NCBI RefSeq assembly: GCF_003967555.1
Contig: NZ_BIFS01000001.1
Coordinates: 5,332,001 to 5,396,000 of the forward strand
Length of the DNA: 64,000 nucleotides
Reading direction: 5' to 3'
Origin: Dictyobacter kobayashii
GTDB lineage: Bacteria; Chloroflexota; Ktedonobacteria; Ktedonobacterales; Ktedonobacteraceae
Shown here: positions 19,361 to 29,249 of the stretch, piece by piece
Numbering within the stretch: position 1 is the stretch's first letter
Layout: each line of letters starts with the position of its first letter
Notes under the pieces: model-generated
What the model was told of the DNA's origin: nothing
The model's input: the letters and a program-made list of their open reading frames with translations, nothing else
Databases searched by the model: none
Program-made: the position numbers and the translations under genes

Positions 19361-19701
19361 ATAGCGAGAACAAGATGCCGATCTCTGTGGAGAAGTTGCT
19401 AACGCTCTGCCATATGGAATATCAGGACAAAACAAACCGCTGCCGCGTCCTTGACAGCGACAGTCGTGCTTTCCTGCCATACGTTCTGGCATACGTTAGC
19501 GATGATCGGGCATATCTCTCTCCTTGATGAAGAATACTTGTTACGTCTACAGGATATCTAAAAGCAGCCGCAAAGTCAAGAAGTGCAATAATATCGATTT
19601 TTAGCGAACTGGGAAACTTTTTGGAATAGCTATCCGTGATGAAAGAATAATAGACCATTGTTTCTTTAATGACTACTGGATGCTTTTAAGAAAGTGTGAT
19701 A

Positions 19702-20217
19702 ATGATGTCGGACTTAAATCATAGATTAGATGAAGAAATTCGTAAAGGCAAATATGTTGAGGAAGCTTTAAAGAGGAATACTAGCATTAGTAGTCCTATC
19801 CACGAAGAAGAGCCTCCCGCACCTATAGAGGAAGAAGCGGATACGGATAATATGCCTGAGAATCGGGAGCAGGTGGCGCAGCCCCAGACTCCTGAGCCCA
19901 GAGGCGAGCAAGAGCAGCCAGCTACCGCCGTCACGGATACTGCCCAGGATAACTTGCAGGAGGCGCAGCAGCAGGACGATAAGCGTCCCGAAGGCAAGGG
20001 TACGCAGATAAATCTTGGTGGTGTGCCTGGACGCGAGCAGGAAAATCAGGGCGCCAGCACAGGCGGTCCCAGCACGAGCGATAGTACGGTTACCGCTGGT
20101 AGCGGGAACGCCACCCATGCCGGAGAAGTCAACTCGCGTGACCGTGGCTCAGTCTCTGCTTCCGATATCAATGAAACGGGTGGTGAGCCTCCCACAGGCG
20201 GTAGCGACAAACAATAG
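19702..20217 (+). CDS. Acidic low-complexity hypothetical protein
   Basis: 171 residues, rich in Glu, Gln, Pro, Gly, Ser and Thr, with no hydrophobic core after the first 25 residues; likely intrinsically disordered. The N-terminus (LNHRLDEEIRKGKYVEEALKR) could form a short helix. ATG 19702 or 19705 are both possible behind AAGAAAG. No family recognised. It is followed by a strong terminator. Coding is supported by the uninterrupted frame and a plausible start, not by homology. Confidence 0.6.
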   Translation: MMSDLNHRLDEEIRKGKYVEEALKRNTSISSPIHEEEPPAPIEEEADTDNMPENREQVAQPQTPEPRGEQEQPATAVTDTAQDNLQEAQQQDDKRPEGKGTQINLGGVPGREQENQGASTGGPSTSDSTVTAGSGNATHAGEVNSRDRGSVSASDINETGGEPPTGGSDKQ

Positions 20218-20231
20218 AAGGCAACAACTCT

Positions 20232-20288
20232 ATAAAAAGAGGAGTACGGCTGTTTTGCATATATGCAGCAGCTGTACTCCTCTTTTTA
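20232..20288 (+). terminator. Intrinsic terminator
   Basis: ATAAAAAGAGGAGTACGGCTG-type arm (20232 on) pairs with CAGCTGTACTCCTCTTTTTAT ending at 20288; the T-run lies at the right end. It is 15 bases after the preceding stop. Confidence 0.75.
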
Positions 20289-20331
20289 TGCCGTTAAAAC
20301 TTCTCCCCCCACAAAATCCAGGCTAAATGCC

Positions 20332-20360
20332 TTGACATCTTACCAACTATCTGATATATA
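20332..20360 (+). promoter_or_regulatory. Promoter of the padR-like gene
   Basis: TTGACA (20332-20337), 17-base spacer, TATATA (20355-20360), 30 bases before the start codon. Confidence 0.75.
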
Positions 20361-20379
20361 TCTTATAGATATATATCTA
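20353..20379 (+). promoter_or_regulatory. Probable PadR-type operator
   Basis: Two copies of the self-palindromic GATATATATC (20353-20362 and 20368-20377) separated by TTATA overlap the -10 box and run to the ribosome-binding site. This suggests autorepression by the encoded PadR protein. Confidence 0.55.
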
Positions 20380-20389
20380 GGAGTTACAC

Positions 20390-20956
20390 ATGCCAAAGGA
20401 AAATAAGAGCAGATATGCCATGCTGGGTATTCTCAGCATCTCTCCCGGTTCGGGCTATGACATCAAGAAGTTTATGCAGCAGAGTACCAGTAATTTCTGG
20501 AACGAGAGCTATGGACAGATCTATCCAATGCTGAAAAAGCTGGTGGATGAAGGCCTGGCCGTCAGCCATACAGAGAAGCAAGAAGGCAAGCCTGAGCGTT
20601 ATCTGTATACGTTGACGAAGCGCGGTCAGCAGGAGCTTACCCAATGGTTGGCCGAGCCGATCGAGTATAGCACGGAGCGGAATGAACTATTATTGAAACT
20701 GCTCTTTGGTCAGCGGGCCCGGCTTGCGGATAACCTTGAGCATGTGCGGCGCTATCGACAACTAAATGTTGAGTTGTTGGCTAAATATCGAGGTATTGAA
20801 GAGTATCTCCAACGCGAATGTACTGAACAGCCTGATCAGGTTTATTCATTGATTACCGTGCGCTATGGCATCCACCGCTGCCTGGCTCTATTAGACTGGT
20901 GTGATGAAACATTAAATGCTTTACAAGCACTTGCGGACGAAGAGGCACCTGATTAG
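20390..20956 (+). CDS. PadR-family transcriptional regulator
   Basis: 188 residues. N-terminal PadR winged helix (about 8-85): YAMLGILSISPGSGYDIKKF, YGQIYPMLKKLVDEGL, RYLYTLTKRGQQELTQWL. A C-terminal helical dimerisation region (about 95-185, Vir_C-like) follows. PadR proteins usually repress a neighbouring gene and their own promoter; here the candidate target is the DUF4188 gene 28 bases downstream. Operator-like repeats lie in its promoter. Inducer unknown. Confidence 0.92.
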   Translation: MPKENKSRYAMLGILSISPGSGYDIKKFMQQSTSNFWNESYGQIYPMLKKLVDEGLAVSHTEKQEGKPERYLYTLTKRGQQELTQWLAEPIEYSTERNELLLKLLFGQRARLADNLEHVRRYRQLNVELLAKYRGIEEYLQRECTEQPDQVYSLITVRYGIHRCLALLDWCDETLNALQALADEEAPD

Positions 20957-20984
20957 AACCTGTTCGAAAAGAAAGGATTTCGCT

Positions 20985-21497
20985 ATGGCTACCGTTGTTC
21001 CAGGACGCTTTGCGGCTCAAGTAGACCACCCTTTCGTTGTTTTCTTAATCGGTATGCGCATCAACAAATTCCTGGCCTTACGCAAATGGATTCCCACTGC
21101 CCGGGCGATGGGCCCTATGTTGAGATCACTCTATCAGCATCCTGAGAGCGGATTTTTAAGGTCTGAGTTCTACTTTAGCTTGCGTGGGCCAGTGCTGATC
21201 CAATACTGGCGCTCCTTTGAGGATCTGGAACGTTTTGCCCGTTCCAAAGAAGAGCCACACTTGAGTGCCTGGAGGCGCTTCAACAAAGCCGTTGGTACCG
21301 ATGGTAGCGTTGGTATCTGGCATGAGACCTATATGGTTGAGGCAGGCAAATACGAAGCGGTCTATGGCAACATGCCTGTATTCGGCCTGGCGGCTGCCAC
21401 CCAACATGTTCCTGCCGTTGGTCGCCGCGAAACGGCCCGCCAGCGTCTGGGTGGCGAAAACAAGCCAGCCGTCGAAACACCCGCCCAACCCCTCTAA
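20985..21497 (+). CDS. DUF4188-family protein
   Basis: 170 residues. The sequence VVFLIGMRINKFLALRKWIP, YFSLRGPVLIQYWRSFEDLERFAR and IWHETYMVEAGKYEAVYGNMP matches DUF4188, a family related to haem-degrading monooxygenase-like ferredoxin folds. ATG 20985 is preceded by AAAGGA. It forms an operon with the PadR regulator; PadR-DUF4188 pairs are a familiar arrangement. Function not established. Confidence 0.82.
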   Translation: MATVVPGRFAAQVDHPFVVFLIGMRINKFLALRKWIPTARAMGPMLRSLYQHPESGFLRSEFYFSLRGPVLIQYWRSFEDLERFARSKEEPHLSAWRRFNKAVGTDGSVGIWHETYMVEAGKYEAVYGNMPVFGLAAATQHVPAVGRRETARQRLGGENKPAVETPAQPL

Positions 21498-21658
21498 CCC
21501 AAAATGCGACGATTAGTAACTTTATAATACCAGCCCAAAATTGTTTATTCGTACGTGGAAATGTTGTTGTTGTTTACGAGAGTATAGTGAAAAGGAAATG
21601 AAGATGCTCGTTGGTGTGATGACGCAGCAATGAGCTTATTGTACAAGGAGGATTTCCT

Positions 21659-21901
21659 ATGGCTAACGTAGAATCAACACATATCGAGGGCTGGTTAAAA
21701 GACATGAAATGGCCAGCAAATCGTTCAGAGATTGTAGCCTTTGCACAGCGCCAGGGTGCTGATGACCAGGCTGTCAGTCAGTTGCGCCGCATCTCAGATC
21801 AGTCATACAACTCGGTTAGCGAAGTTGTGCGTGCTCTCGGTTCCAGCCAGAGCCAGGGCCAGGGCGATCAGAACCGCGCTGGTTCACGCAATCAGCACTA
21901 A
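21659..21901 (+). CDS. DUF2795-domain small protein
   Basis: 80 residues: a helical DUF2795 domain (about 8-60: IEGWLKDMKWPANRSEIVAF ... YNSVSEVVRALG), then a Ser/Gln/Gly tail. ATG 21659 has a consensus AAGGAGG. Monocistronic, with a terminator-like hairpin about 120 bases downstream. Role unknown; members are common in soil bacteria. Confidence 0.75.
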   Translation: MANVESTHIEGWLKDMKWPANRSEIVAFAQRQGADDQAVSQLRRISDQSYNSVSEVVRALGSSQSQGQGDQNRAGSRNQH

Positions 21902-22021
21902 TCCCTGATCTATCTTTTGAACTGAGTACATCCCTGAAATTTCTCTGTTAGTGCCGGGTGAATGTATAATAATGCATTTACCTGGTGTCTCTGAGAGAAG
22001 CTCTGAGTCAGAGATGTTTTG

Positions 22022-22078
22022 ATAAAGAGAGACTTTTTGTGTAACCCAAACTTTGTTACATAAAAGGTCTCTCTTTAT
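22022..22078. terminator. Bidirectional terminator hairpin
   Basis: ATAAAGAGAGAC ... GTAAC loop GTTAC ... GTCTCTCTTTAT, T/A-rich on both flanks. It sits between the convergent DUF2795 and GNAT genes. Confidence 0.65.
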
Positions 22079-22200
22079 TTGCGACGTCTCTCTTTTACTG
22101 ATTTACGTATAAATGCAAAAATTTTATCTACCACACCGCATGCGGAAATGTGCTGAGCGCGTTATTGGTTGCATGGTGAAGGGCAGGTACCGGTTGTGCT

Positions 22201-22788
22201 TTACCTGGCTGTCGCTGTTTCAGATGATGGATCGAGCGCCAGTCCCATGTGGTAGGCGTCGATAAATTGGCCGCGTATATGAAATTCACGGCTGATACGG
22301 CCCTCGTGGGCGAAACCGAACTTCTCATAGAGATGAATGGCAGCCAGGTTATCAACCCGTACGCGCAGGTTGATCTTCCGAATAATCGTGGTCCGCCCGG
22401 CCCAGGCAATCAAGTATGCCAGCAACTGGCTACCGATGCCGAGGTTCCAGTATTTACGTAAGATGCTGATCCCAAATTCGCCTGCATGTTGGATGCGAGG
22501 ACGTTTTCCCGTACTGAAGGTCAGGGTTCCGGCAATTTCACCATCGATCTCCGCGATCAGGTAGAGGCTGGTCGGCGTCATGGCGACCTGGCGCAGAAAG
22601 GCCCGTTCCTCCTCCACGCTCATCCCAAACTCACCAGGACCAAAGGTGATATTCTCGCTCTCGCCCGCTATCTGTTCTACAAAAGCCAGCAGTGGCTCGG
22701 CATCCTCTGGTCGCGCTGGACGCAATATGAGTTGAAGATTATTTTTGAGTAGAATGTGTTGTGTGGTTTTTAAAGCGTTATCTTGCAT
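22201..22788 (-). CDS. GNAT-family N-acetyltransferase
   Basis: 195 residues. A typical acetyl-CoA-dependent acetyltransferase: LRPARPEDAEPLLAF, core strand IAEIDGEIAGTLTFS, acetyl-CoA-binding loop region GISILRKYWNLGIGSQLLAYL, and LRVRVDNLAAIHLYEKFGFAHEG. This resembles RimJ/SpeG-like small GNATs. ATG 22788 follows TTAGGAGGA. Substrate unknown. Monocistronic. Confidence 0.92.
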   Translation of the reverse strand: MQDNALKTTQHILLKNNLQLILRPARPEDAEPLLAFVEQIAGESENITFGPGEFGMSVEEERAFLRQVAMTPTSLYLIAEIDGEIAGTLTFSTGKRPRIQHAGEFGISILRKYWNLGIGSQLLAYLIAWAGRTTIIRKINLRVRVDNLAAIHLYEKFGFAHEGRISREFHIRGQFIDAYHMGLALDPSSETATAR

Positions 22789-22925
22789 TAATAATCCTCC
22801 TAACTATATATGCAGCGGCACCTGTTAGAAGGATTATCGCATAACAGTTGCAGCCTTGCAACTGTAACTGTTCTGTCTCAGAGCTATTTAATGTTTCTCT
22901 TTGGCGCCTGCGGCGCCGGGTTGGG

Positions 22926-22980
22926 GGTGTGGAGTGTGTATGGTGGACGGCTGCGGCCGTCACCATACACACTCCACACC
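22926..22980. repeat. Near-perfect 26-bp inverted repeat
   Basis: GGTGTGGAGTGTGTATGGTG (continuing GACGGC) pairs with GCCGTCACCATACACACTCC (continuing ACACC), broken by a single unpaired base, around a 3-4 base loop. It follows a GGCGCCTGCGGCGCC palindrome. It lies between two minus-strand genes, GNAT and MerR, and may terminate the MerR transcript or be a dispersed repeat. Confidence 0.5.
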
Positions 22981-23033
22981 TGAAAGATGTACATTCTCTG
23001 GACGAACATTACATAGCCCTGGTTTTGTCTGGA

Positions 23034-23900
23034 TTACTGCTTAACTGCCAGTCGGATCGCAACCTCTGTTTCCCATCTAGCTGGATCTGGCTCTTCCGCC
23101 GGATCGGTCAGGTAAGACTCAATGCGTGCGCCGAACGCGTCGCCGTCCGCCGTTTCCCATTTATCCCACACAAGGCCTTTTGCTTCGATCCACTTTATTA
23201 CTGCCTCATGTGCTGCACCGATGGTATTGTAGGAACCATGATGAACGGTGGTAGCCATCATAGTGGCAGGTAGCTCGTAGACGTGCATCCGGCCGCTATC
23301 TGGAACATGGCAGCGCAGTATAAACGCAGCTGCACCATCCACGTCAGTTTCTTTAAACTCTGTATCGTACCAGAGCACCAGTGTTTGTCCATCTTCGCCT
23401 GGTTTTGGACCCAGGGCTTTGCCCGCATGAGGACCCAATGCCTGGTAAACTTCATTAAATAATGGACCACATCCGCTGTGGTTGGGAAGAATTGACCGCA
23501 CCAAAGCAACCAGCAAGGGTTCGACCTGTTTCAAAATCACATCATACGTTGATAATTGCTCCTCTTGCTCGATCTGTTGTAAACGGACTTCAACCTCTAC
23601 CAGCTGGCTTTGTGCCTCGGCAAGCTGCTGGTTAATCTGTGCGTGACGCAGGCGCAGCATGCCACGCATCTGTTCGGGTGTTAACCCCTCGGCCAGCACG
23701 GTAGCTATCTGCTCTAATGAAAAGCCGAGACCCCTTAGTGCCAGGATTCTATGCAACCTGGGCAGCTGGCTGGCGGCATAGTAGCGGTAGCCAGTACTGC
23801 CGTCCACCTCGACAGGTTTTAGTAAGCCTACTTGATCGTAATAGCGCAACGTAGGAATTGGGACCTGCACCAGCTTTGAGAATTCACCAATTTTAAACAT
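23034..23900 (-). CDS. MerR-family regulator with GyrI-like effector domain
   Basis: 288 residues, BmrR-like layout. MerR HTH (1-70): FKIGEFSKLVQVPIPTLRYY, TGYRYYAASQLPRL; a dimerisation coiled coil (about 75-125, Gln/Glu-rich); and a GyrI-like small-molecule-binding domain (about 130-285) ending with WETADGDAFGARIESYLTDP. Such proteins sense hydrophobic drugs and activate efflux genes. The nearest pumps are the MFS gene at 25070 and the ABC pair at 27-31 kb, but no direct link is shown. Confidence 0.92.
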   Translation of the reverse strand: MFKIGEFSKLVQVPIPTLRYYDQVGLLKPVEVDGSTGYRYYAASQLPRLHRILALRGLGFSLEQIATVLAEGLTPEQMRGMLRLRHAQINQQLAEAQSQLVEVEVRLQQIEQEEQLSTYDVILKQVEPLLVALVRSILPNHSGCGPLFNEVYQALGPHAGKALGPKPGEDGQTLVLWYDTEFKETDVDGAAAFILRCHVPDSGRMHVYELPATMMATTVHHGSYNTIGAAHEAVIKWIEAKGLVWDKWETADGDAFGARIESYLTDPAEEPDPARWETEVAIRLAVKQ

Positions 23901-24097
23901 CTCACACCTGTTTTGATGCGTATTGTCTCGATTTATTGATACTGATCAAAGTATAAACCCTAATGTGGCTTGAGAGTCAAGACGTTTGTTCTAGTATCTT
24001 GAACATATCGCAAATTTGATTGGTCTGGTTTTGCTTGCGCCAAAGCGTTTAATTTGCCAAATATCGAGGCGAGCGACAAAATTGCCCACGAAATGCA

Positions 24098-24126
24098 TTG
24101 ACAAAAAATATTGTATGGTTTATTGT
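24098..24126 (+). promoter_or_regulatory. Promoter of the ArsR-like gene
   Basis: TTGACA (24098-24103), 17-base spacer, TATTGT (24121-24126). A TGATC ... GATCA dyad (24134-24158) just downstream may be the operator. Confidence 0.7.
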
Positions 24127-24168
24127 ATTTACATGATCAAAAAAATTTAATCGATCAAAAGAGATGAT

Positions 24169-24996
24169 ATGGAAGATACTTATATTATAGGAAGCCTTGA
24201 ACAATTGCGGGCCATCTCCGATCAGTTACGGGTAACGATCCTGCATGTGTTGCGTGACCAGGCCATGACCACCAAGCAATTGGGGGACCGGCTGGAACTG
24301 GCGCCCGCCAAAGTGCATTATCATGTGCGTGAGCTGGAGAGGGTGGGCCTGGTCCAGCTGGTGGAGACGCGTGAAAAGGGTGGCATTCTGGAAAAATACT
24401 ATCAGCCGGTGGCTCGCAATTTTAGCGTTTCATCTGAGATCTTGCTCTCCAGTCCACCTGATGAGGTGTTCTCATTATTAAGTGATATGCTTGAGCAGTC
24501 CAAGGCTGACTTTTTGCGTAGCGCCAGGCAGTCCCTGGAACGGAAGAATGATCTGGATAATGTTCTGCTGCGCCTGGTTCAGCTGCGTGCCACTCATGAA
24601 GAAATGACCGCGCTCTCCGAGCAAATTTTTGCCTTGCTCCAACCCTATGAGGATCGTGGCAATAACGGTGATGGAGAGGTATTGCAGGGAATGTTTATGT
24701 TGTATCCAAAGTCAAATGAGCTGCAAAGGGAGTTTGAGATGGAAAAAGCTACGACCTCCGCAGCCTCCAGGATTGTTTCATCGCAGGTAGTTGGCGTCCT
24801 CCATTATAGTAGGGCTGAGCTAGAGAATCTGGTGGCTGAAGGTAAGCGCTTAAGGCTTTGGGTTGTGGGTATGTGTGTGTTCGCTAACGATGTCGAGCCC
24901 GAACTGGCTGAGCTTGCCGTTGAGAAGCTGACATTGGTTGGAAAGCTCAATGCTTCGCCTGCCGTCGCTGAGGTATTGGAGCATAAGCGCTCGTAG
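24169..24996 (+). CDS. ArsR-like winged-helix regulator
   Basis: 275 residues. The N-terminal wHTH (about 8-90) reads LRAISDQLRVTILHVLRDQAM, TTKQLGDRLELAPAKVHYHV and ILEKYYQPVARNF, the HTH_20/ArsR type. The long C-terminal region (95-275) is helical and not assigned. It precedes an MFS transporter by 73 bases on the same strand and probably regulates it. Confidence 0.85.
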   Translation: MEDTYIIGSLEQLRAISDQLRVTILHVLRDQAMTTKQLGDRLELAPAKVHYHVRELERVGLVQLVETREKGGILEKYYQPVARNFSVSSEILLSSPPDEVFSLLSDMLEQSKADFLRSARQSLERKNDLDNVLLRLVQLRATHEEMTALSEQIFALLQPYEDRGNNGDGEVLQGMFMLYPKSNELQREFEMEKATTSAASRIVSSQVVGVLHYSRAELENLVAEGKRLRLWVVGMCVFANDVEPELAELAVEKLTLVGKLNASPAVAEVLEHKRS

Positions 24997-25069
24997 GAAG
25001 CAGGCTTGTGTTATAAAAAATAAAAAGCAATAGTATAAAATAGCGCCGAACATCCCAACAGGAGGGGGA

Positions 25070-26358
25070 ATGCACATGCTCAACGAGGAAATATCGTCAG
25101 CCGTACATCCGGATGACTCGACAAAGGCTCCATTCTGGATCAATCGTAATTTCGCTCTTTTAGCTATCGGCCAGGTCATCTCTAATATCGGTGACTTTGT
25201 ATATACGATGACGCTGCTGGTCTGGGTTTTCAGCATGACTAAATCAGCTGCCGCTGTCAGTGGAGTTCTACTGGCTGAAAGTATCCCGATGTTTGTGCTG
25301 GGCCGCTGGCGGGTGTGTTTGTGGATCGCTGGAATCGGCGTACTATTATGCTGGTTTCTGATAGTGTGAGGGCCATCGTCGCGCTGCTGCCGCTGCTGGC
25401 ACCGGCCGAGCTACGCCTGCCAGCGATCTACGCCAGTGTCTTCCTGATTATGGCCTTTGGTCGCTTCTTTATGCCGGCCAAAAGTGGCGTTTTGCAGGCC
25501 ATCGTTCCAGGGAAAGAGCAGGTGCAGGCCTCCTCAATCAGCCAATCGTTGGCCGCCATTGCGCTGGTCCTTGGACCAGCCCTCTCGGCGCCGCTCTACT
25601 TCGCGGCTGGTCCCTCCGTGGCGCTACTGATCAATGCCGTCTCATACCTTGTTTCCGCCCTATGTATCTTCTTGATCCGCGCCCCGCGTGCCGCTATGCA
25701 TCCCTATGCCGCGCAAGGAGGCGGCACGAGCGCGAGCAGCGTAAAAAGTGTCTTCCAGGAACTGGGGGCGGGTCTAAAGTTTGTGGCGACCTCGCGCACC
25801 CTGCTGGCCCTGGTCATCATGATCCTGGTGGCCATGCTGGGGGCCGGGGCCATCAATGCGCTGGATGTGGTCTTTGTGAGCAGGAACCTGCATGCGCAGC
25901 CCGCTTTTTACGGCATTTTGAACTCGGCGGTGGGGGTAGGCATGCTGGGTGGGACCTTGCTGGCTGCCCTGCTGGTCCGGCGCATCAGCGCCACCCGGTT
26001 GTTGACGGGGAGCATGTTCCTGATCGGTGTGGGCATCTTCATCTACTCGCTCCAGACCTGGTATATAACCGCGCTGATCCTTGCCTTTGTGATCTTCGCT
26101 CCTCAGGGTGGACTTCAGGTTGGCTTTGGACCACTTTTCATCCGTAACACGCCCGCTGAGATGATGGGCCGTGCCCAGGCGATCCTTGATGTCAGTTCGG
26201 CCGGAGCCACCCTGGTCTCGATTGGCCTGGCAGGCTATCTGGGCCAATTCCTCCCCATCAGCTGGATCTTTAGCGGCAGTGGCATCCTGATTATCCTGGC
26301 TGGTGTGTACGGTTGGTTCGCTTTAAAAGAGAGCCGGCCAGACGTTCAGTCGGCTTGA
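25070..26358 (+). CDS. MFS transporter, macrolide-efflux type (one frameshift)
   Basis: Corrected length 429 residues, about twelve transmembrane helices. Starts NFALLAIGQVISNIGDFVYT, a typical DHA3/MefA-type beginning, and carries motif-A-like GPLAGVFVDRWNRRTIM once the frame is fixed. The break is at about 25302 (GGGG read as GGG). ATG 25070 follows AGGAGGGGG; ATG 25076 is an alternative. It is probably cotranscribed with the ArsR-like regulator and exports a hydrophobic compound. A terminator follows. Confidence 0.88.
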
Positions 26359-26366
26359 GAAAGCAT

Positions 26367-26404
26367 GAAGGAGCCTCACGCACAGATAAGCGTGAGGCTC
26401 CTTC
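26367..26404. terminator. Terminator between convergent genes
   Basis: GAAGGAGCCTCACGC-acagataa-GCGTGAGGCTCCTTC, a 15-bp perfect stem followed by GGGTTT, between the MFS gene and the SDR gene. Confidence 0.8.
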
Positions 26405-26420
26405 GGGTTTATCGCTATGT

Positions 26421-27281
26421 TTATGCGGTGACGCCCTGATTGGATTTCTGTTCGATCAGCTGTTCGGTGACCTGCCAGAGTCTTTTGCCGGCTTGCTCAT
26501 CATATGAGGCTTTGGAGGAAGGGGTGGCTTTGCTTTTATCAAAGTATTTGCCCGTGACGTTGTCGACCTCGGGTGATGTGGCCAGATAGATTGAGGTCTG
26601 GGCTCCTTTCTCAGGCGTGAGCATGACGAGCTTGCTCAGGCGACCGAGCAGGCCATCGCCGAAGAAACTGGTTCCTACAACTCCTGGATGTAAATTATTG
26701 ACGGTAACGCCGGTTCCCTCAAGGCGGCGAGCCAGTTCATAGGTAAAGAGGGTCAGGGCCAGCTTAGAGGTCCCATAGACTGGGAAGGCGCGATAGCGTT
26801 TCTCACTCTGGAGATCGTCGAAGTCAATGCTCCCCATTTTGTGGGCCGTTGAGCTCACGTTGATGATGCGGGCGGGGGCACTGGCCTTGAGCAGGTCGAG
26901 CAGCAGATTTGTTAATAGGAATGGGCCAACATAGTTGGTGGCGAAGGTGCGCTCGATACCATCAACCGAGACCTCGCGTTTATTATTCATGCCGCCTGCG
27001 TTATTGAGCAGGACATGCAGTTGTGGATACTTTTCATGGACCTCTTGTGATAACTGGCGTACCGAAGCCAATGAAGACATATCAGCGGTCAGCAGGTCCA
27101 CCTTATCGTTTCCGCTCTGTGCCTTGACCTCGGCCTGCGCGGCCTCGCCTTTGGCCCGGTTGCGACTAACCATAATCACGGTCGCTCCGCGTTTGGCCAG
27201 CTCCAGAGCCGTTACCTTACCAATGCCATTGTTGGCCCCTGTGATCAGGCAGACCCTTCCTTGCATATCTATATTCGCCAT
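26421..27281 (-). CDS. SDR-family oxidoreductase (retinol-dehydrogenase-like)
   Basis: 286 residues. Cofactor motif TGANNGIGKVT, NNAGG, Ser at NVSSTAH, catalytic YGTSK and NNLHPGVVGTSFF. The set matches WW-domain-oxidoreductase/retinol dehydrogenase-like SDRs, which oxidise or reduce alcohol/ketone substrates with NADP(H). Unlike the SDR at 13438, its active site is intact. ATG 27281 follows GAAAGGATG; a longer reading from 27371 lacks this. Substrate unknown. Confidence 0.9.
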   Translation of the reverse strand: MANIDMQGRVCLITGANNGIGKVTALELAKRGATVIMVSRNRAKGEAAQAEVKAQSGNDKVDLLTADMSSLASVRQLSQEVHEKYPQLHVLLNNAGGMNNKREVSVDGIERTFATNYVGPFLLTNLLLDLLKASAPARIINVSSTAHKMGSIDFDDLQSEKRYRAFPVYGTSKLALTLFTYELARRLEGTGVTVNNLHPGVVGTSFFGDGLLGRLSKLVMLTPEKGAQTSIYLATSPEVDNVTGKYFDKSKATPSSKASYDEQAGKRLWQVTEQLIEQKSNQGVTA

Positions 27282-27438
27282 CGTGCATCCTTTCGCTATT
27301 TGTTTTATACTGTTTGTGCGTGCCGTTCTGGCTTGAAAAATGGTTACATAAATTAATGAGTATAACTCCACATATAATAAGCGTTACCGTTTGCATTCTA
27401 TTCCCGATCCTCGCTGCTTTTGGAGGAATGGTTTATAT

Positions 27439-29249
27439 TTAAAAGCGGCTGGCTTGCATGGCGTAGAGTGTGGCATAGTGGCCGTTGGCGGCGATGAGCT
27501 GGTCGTGGGTGCCAGCTTCAATCAGCCGGCTATTGTCCAGTACCAGGATCTGGTCGGCCTGACGTACAGTGGAGAGGCGATGGCTGATCATGAGCGTGGT
27601 CTTGCCTTTGGCCAGGGTTTTGATGCGCTCGAAGAGCTGGTGTTCGGCATCCGCATCCAGGGCGGAGCTGGGCTCGTCGAGGATGAGCAGGGGGCCTGGC
27701 GGATAAAGCTGCGGGCCAGGGCGATCTTTTGCCATTCGCCGCCTGAGAGCTCGCTGCCGCCCTCGAAGAGCCGGGTCAACTGGGTATCATAGCTGTCCGC
27801 TAGTTTGCGTGCGACTTCGTCGGCTCCTGAGCAGCGTGCGGCCTCCTCGACCGAGAGCGGTTGCTGTTTGCTGGCCAGACTGCCGATACTGATGTTCTCG
27901 CGTAGACTGAGGGAGAAGCGCGTAAAGTCCTGCGGGACCGTACCGATCTGGCTGCGCAGGGAGGCGAGCTGGTAGGCGCGCAGGTCCTGGCCATCCAGGA
28001 GGATTATGCCGCTAGCAGGATCGTACAGGCGCGTCAGGAGCTTGACCAGTGTGCTTTTGCCTGCCCCGTTGGCTCCTACCAGCGCGGTCAGCTTGCCTGC
28101 TGGTAGCAGGGCGTCGATTTCTTGTAGTACTGGCGCCGCCTTGTCTGAGTAGCTAAAACTGACCTGTTGGAGCTGGATGCCTGTCGCAGGAACATCTGGT
28201 GCGTTTTGCCCGGGGCTGGCCAGGGGGATGGCCGGTTGAGCCTGATCCACAAAGGCAAACAGGCGGCGTATCCAGAGGATGGATGAGTAGAGCTCGCCCC
28301 CGACCGCCGCTACGATGACCAGTCGTCCCTGGGCCTGGATGATAGCATTGAGGTAGAGGGCGATATCCCCCGGCGTCAGGCGACCGGCCGCCGTCTGGGC
28401 CGCCACATACCAGAAGCCGCCGCCCAGGACCAGGATGTAGAGTGTGCCGCAGAGCAAGGAATAGCGGATCTGAGTGAGCCGGATATGTGTCAGTTCGCGC
28501 AGGGCTTGCTCGGCTCGTGCTCGGAAGCGGCCCAGAAAAAAATCTCCTAGCCCGAAGACACGTATCTCTTTGGCGGTGGCTGGCTCGGTGAGTAGCCCCA
28601 CATACATCGCCATCTCACGAGCTGGCCGCGAGCGATCAGCCATCGATTTCCATTCGGCCCGCCTGTTGCGCCGCTCCGCCAGCATGTGGGGAATACCCGC
28701 CAGCAGCAGGAGCAGCGGCAATAGTGGCTGTAGTTGCCCCAGGAGGAACAGCAAGCCGAGCAGCGCAATCGCCATGCGGCAACCATTGCGGATGCGTACC
28801 CAGGTCCAGTAGAGTGGCTGTAGCGCTTCCTGCAGTAAACGCGCTTCATCCTGAAAACCTGGGCTTTCTACTTTTTGTAGATCCACCAGTTTCGTGGCCG
28901 CCTGCATAACCTGCTGGTCAATGGCCGCCGCCGCCTGGCGTTGCAAGCTAGAGATCAACATACCCTCGGTAGCTTGTTGCAGGCCGGGTATGATCAAGGT
29001 TATGGCGTAGATGGAGACATAGAGCATGGCCTGTGAGGGCCGGGCAGGCGTCTGCACCAGCGCATCGACGACCAGCTTGAGTAGCCAGACCTGTAGCACC
29101 GGAGCCAGGCCATCGGTCACTATGAATCCCGTGTAGCAGAGGGCGGTCAGCGGGGCGGCCGCGAAAAGCAGGGCCAGCCCACGGCGTAAGGCGTTCAGGT
29201 CCGTGGCCATTTTAGCTAGCGCGTCAGGGATACGGCGAAAAAGCTTCAT
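27439..29249 (-). CDS. ABC exporter half-transporter, second gene (one frameshift)
   Basis: Corrected length 603 residues: an N-terminal type I exporter membrane domain (about 20-320) and ATPase domain with Walker A GANGAGKSTL, signature ELSGGEWQK, Walker B LLILDEPSSALD and H-loop ISHRLST. One G/C is missing in the run at 27690-27694, which splits the Walker B. It overlaps the upstream gene by 4 bases (ATGA), so translation is coupled and the two probably form a heterodimer. Likely exports a peptide, lipid or drug; substrate unknown. Confidence 0.9.

Noticed and set aside
25662..26147. 161-codon frame inside the MFS gene
   Set aside because: It is the +1 shadow of a transmembrane gene; the repaired MFS frame accounts for the sequence.
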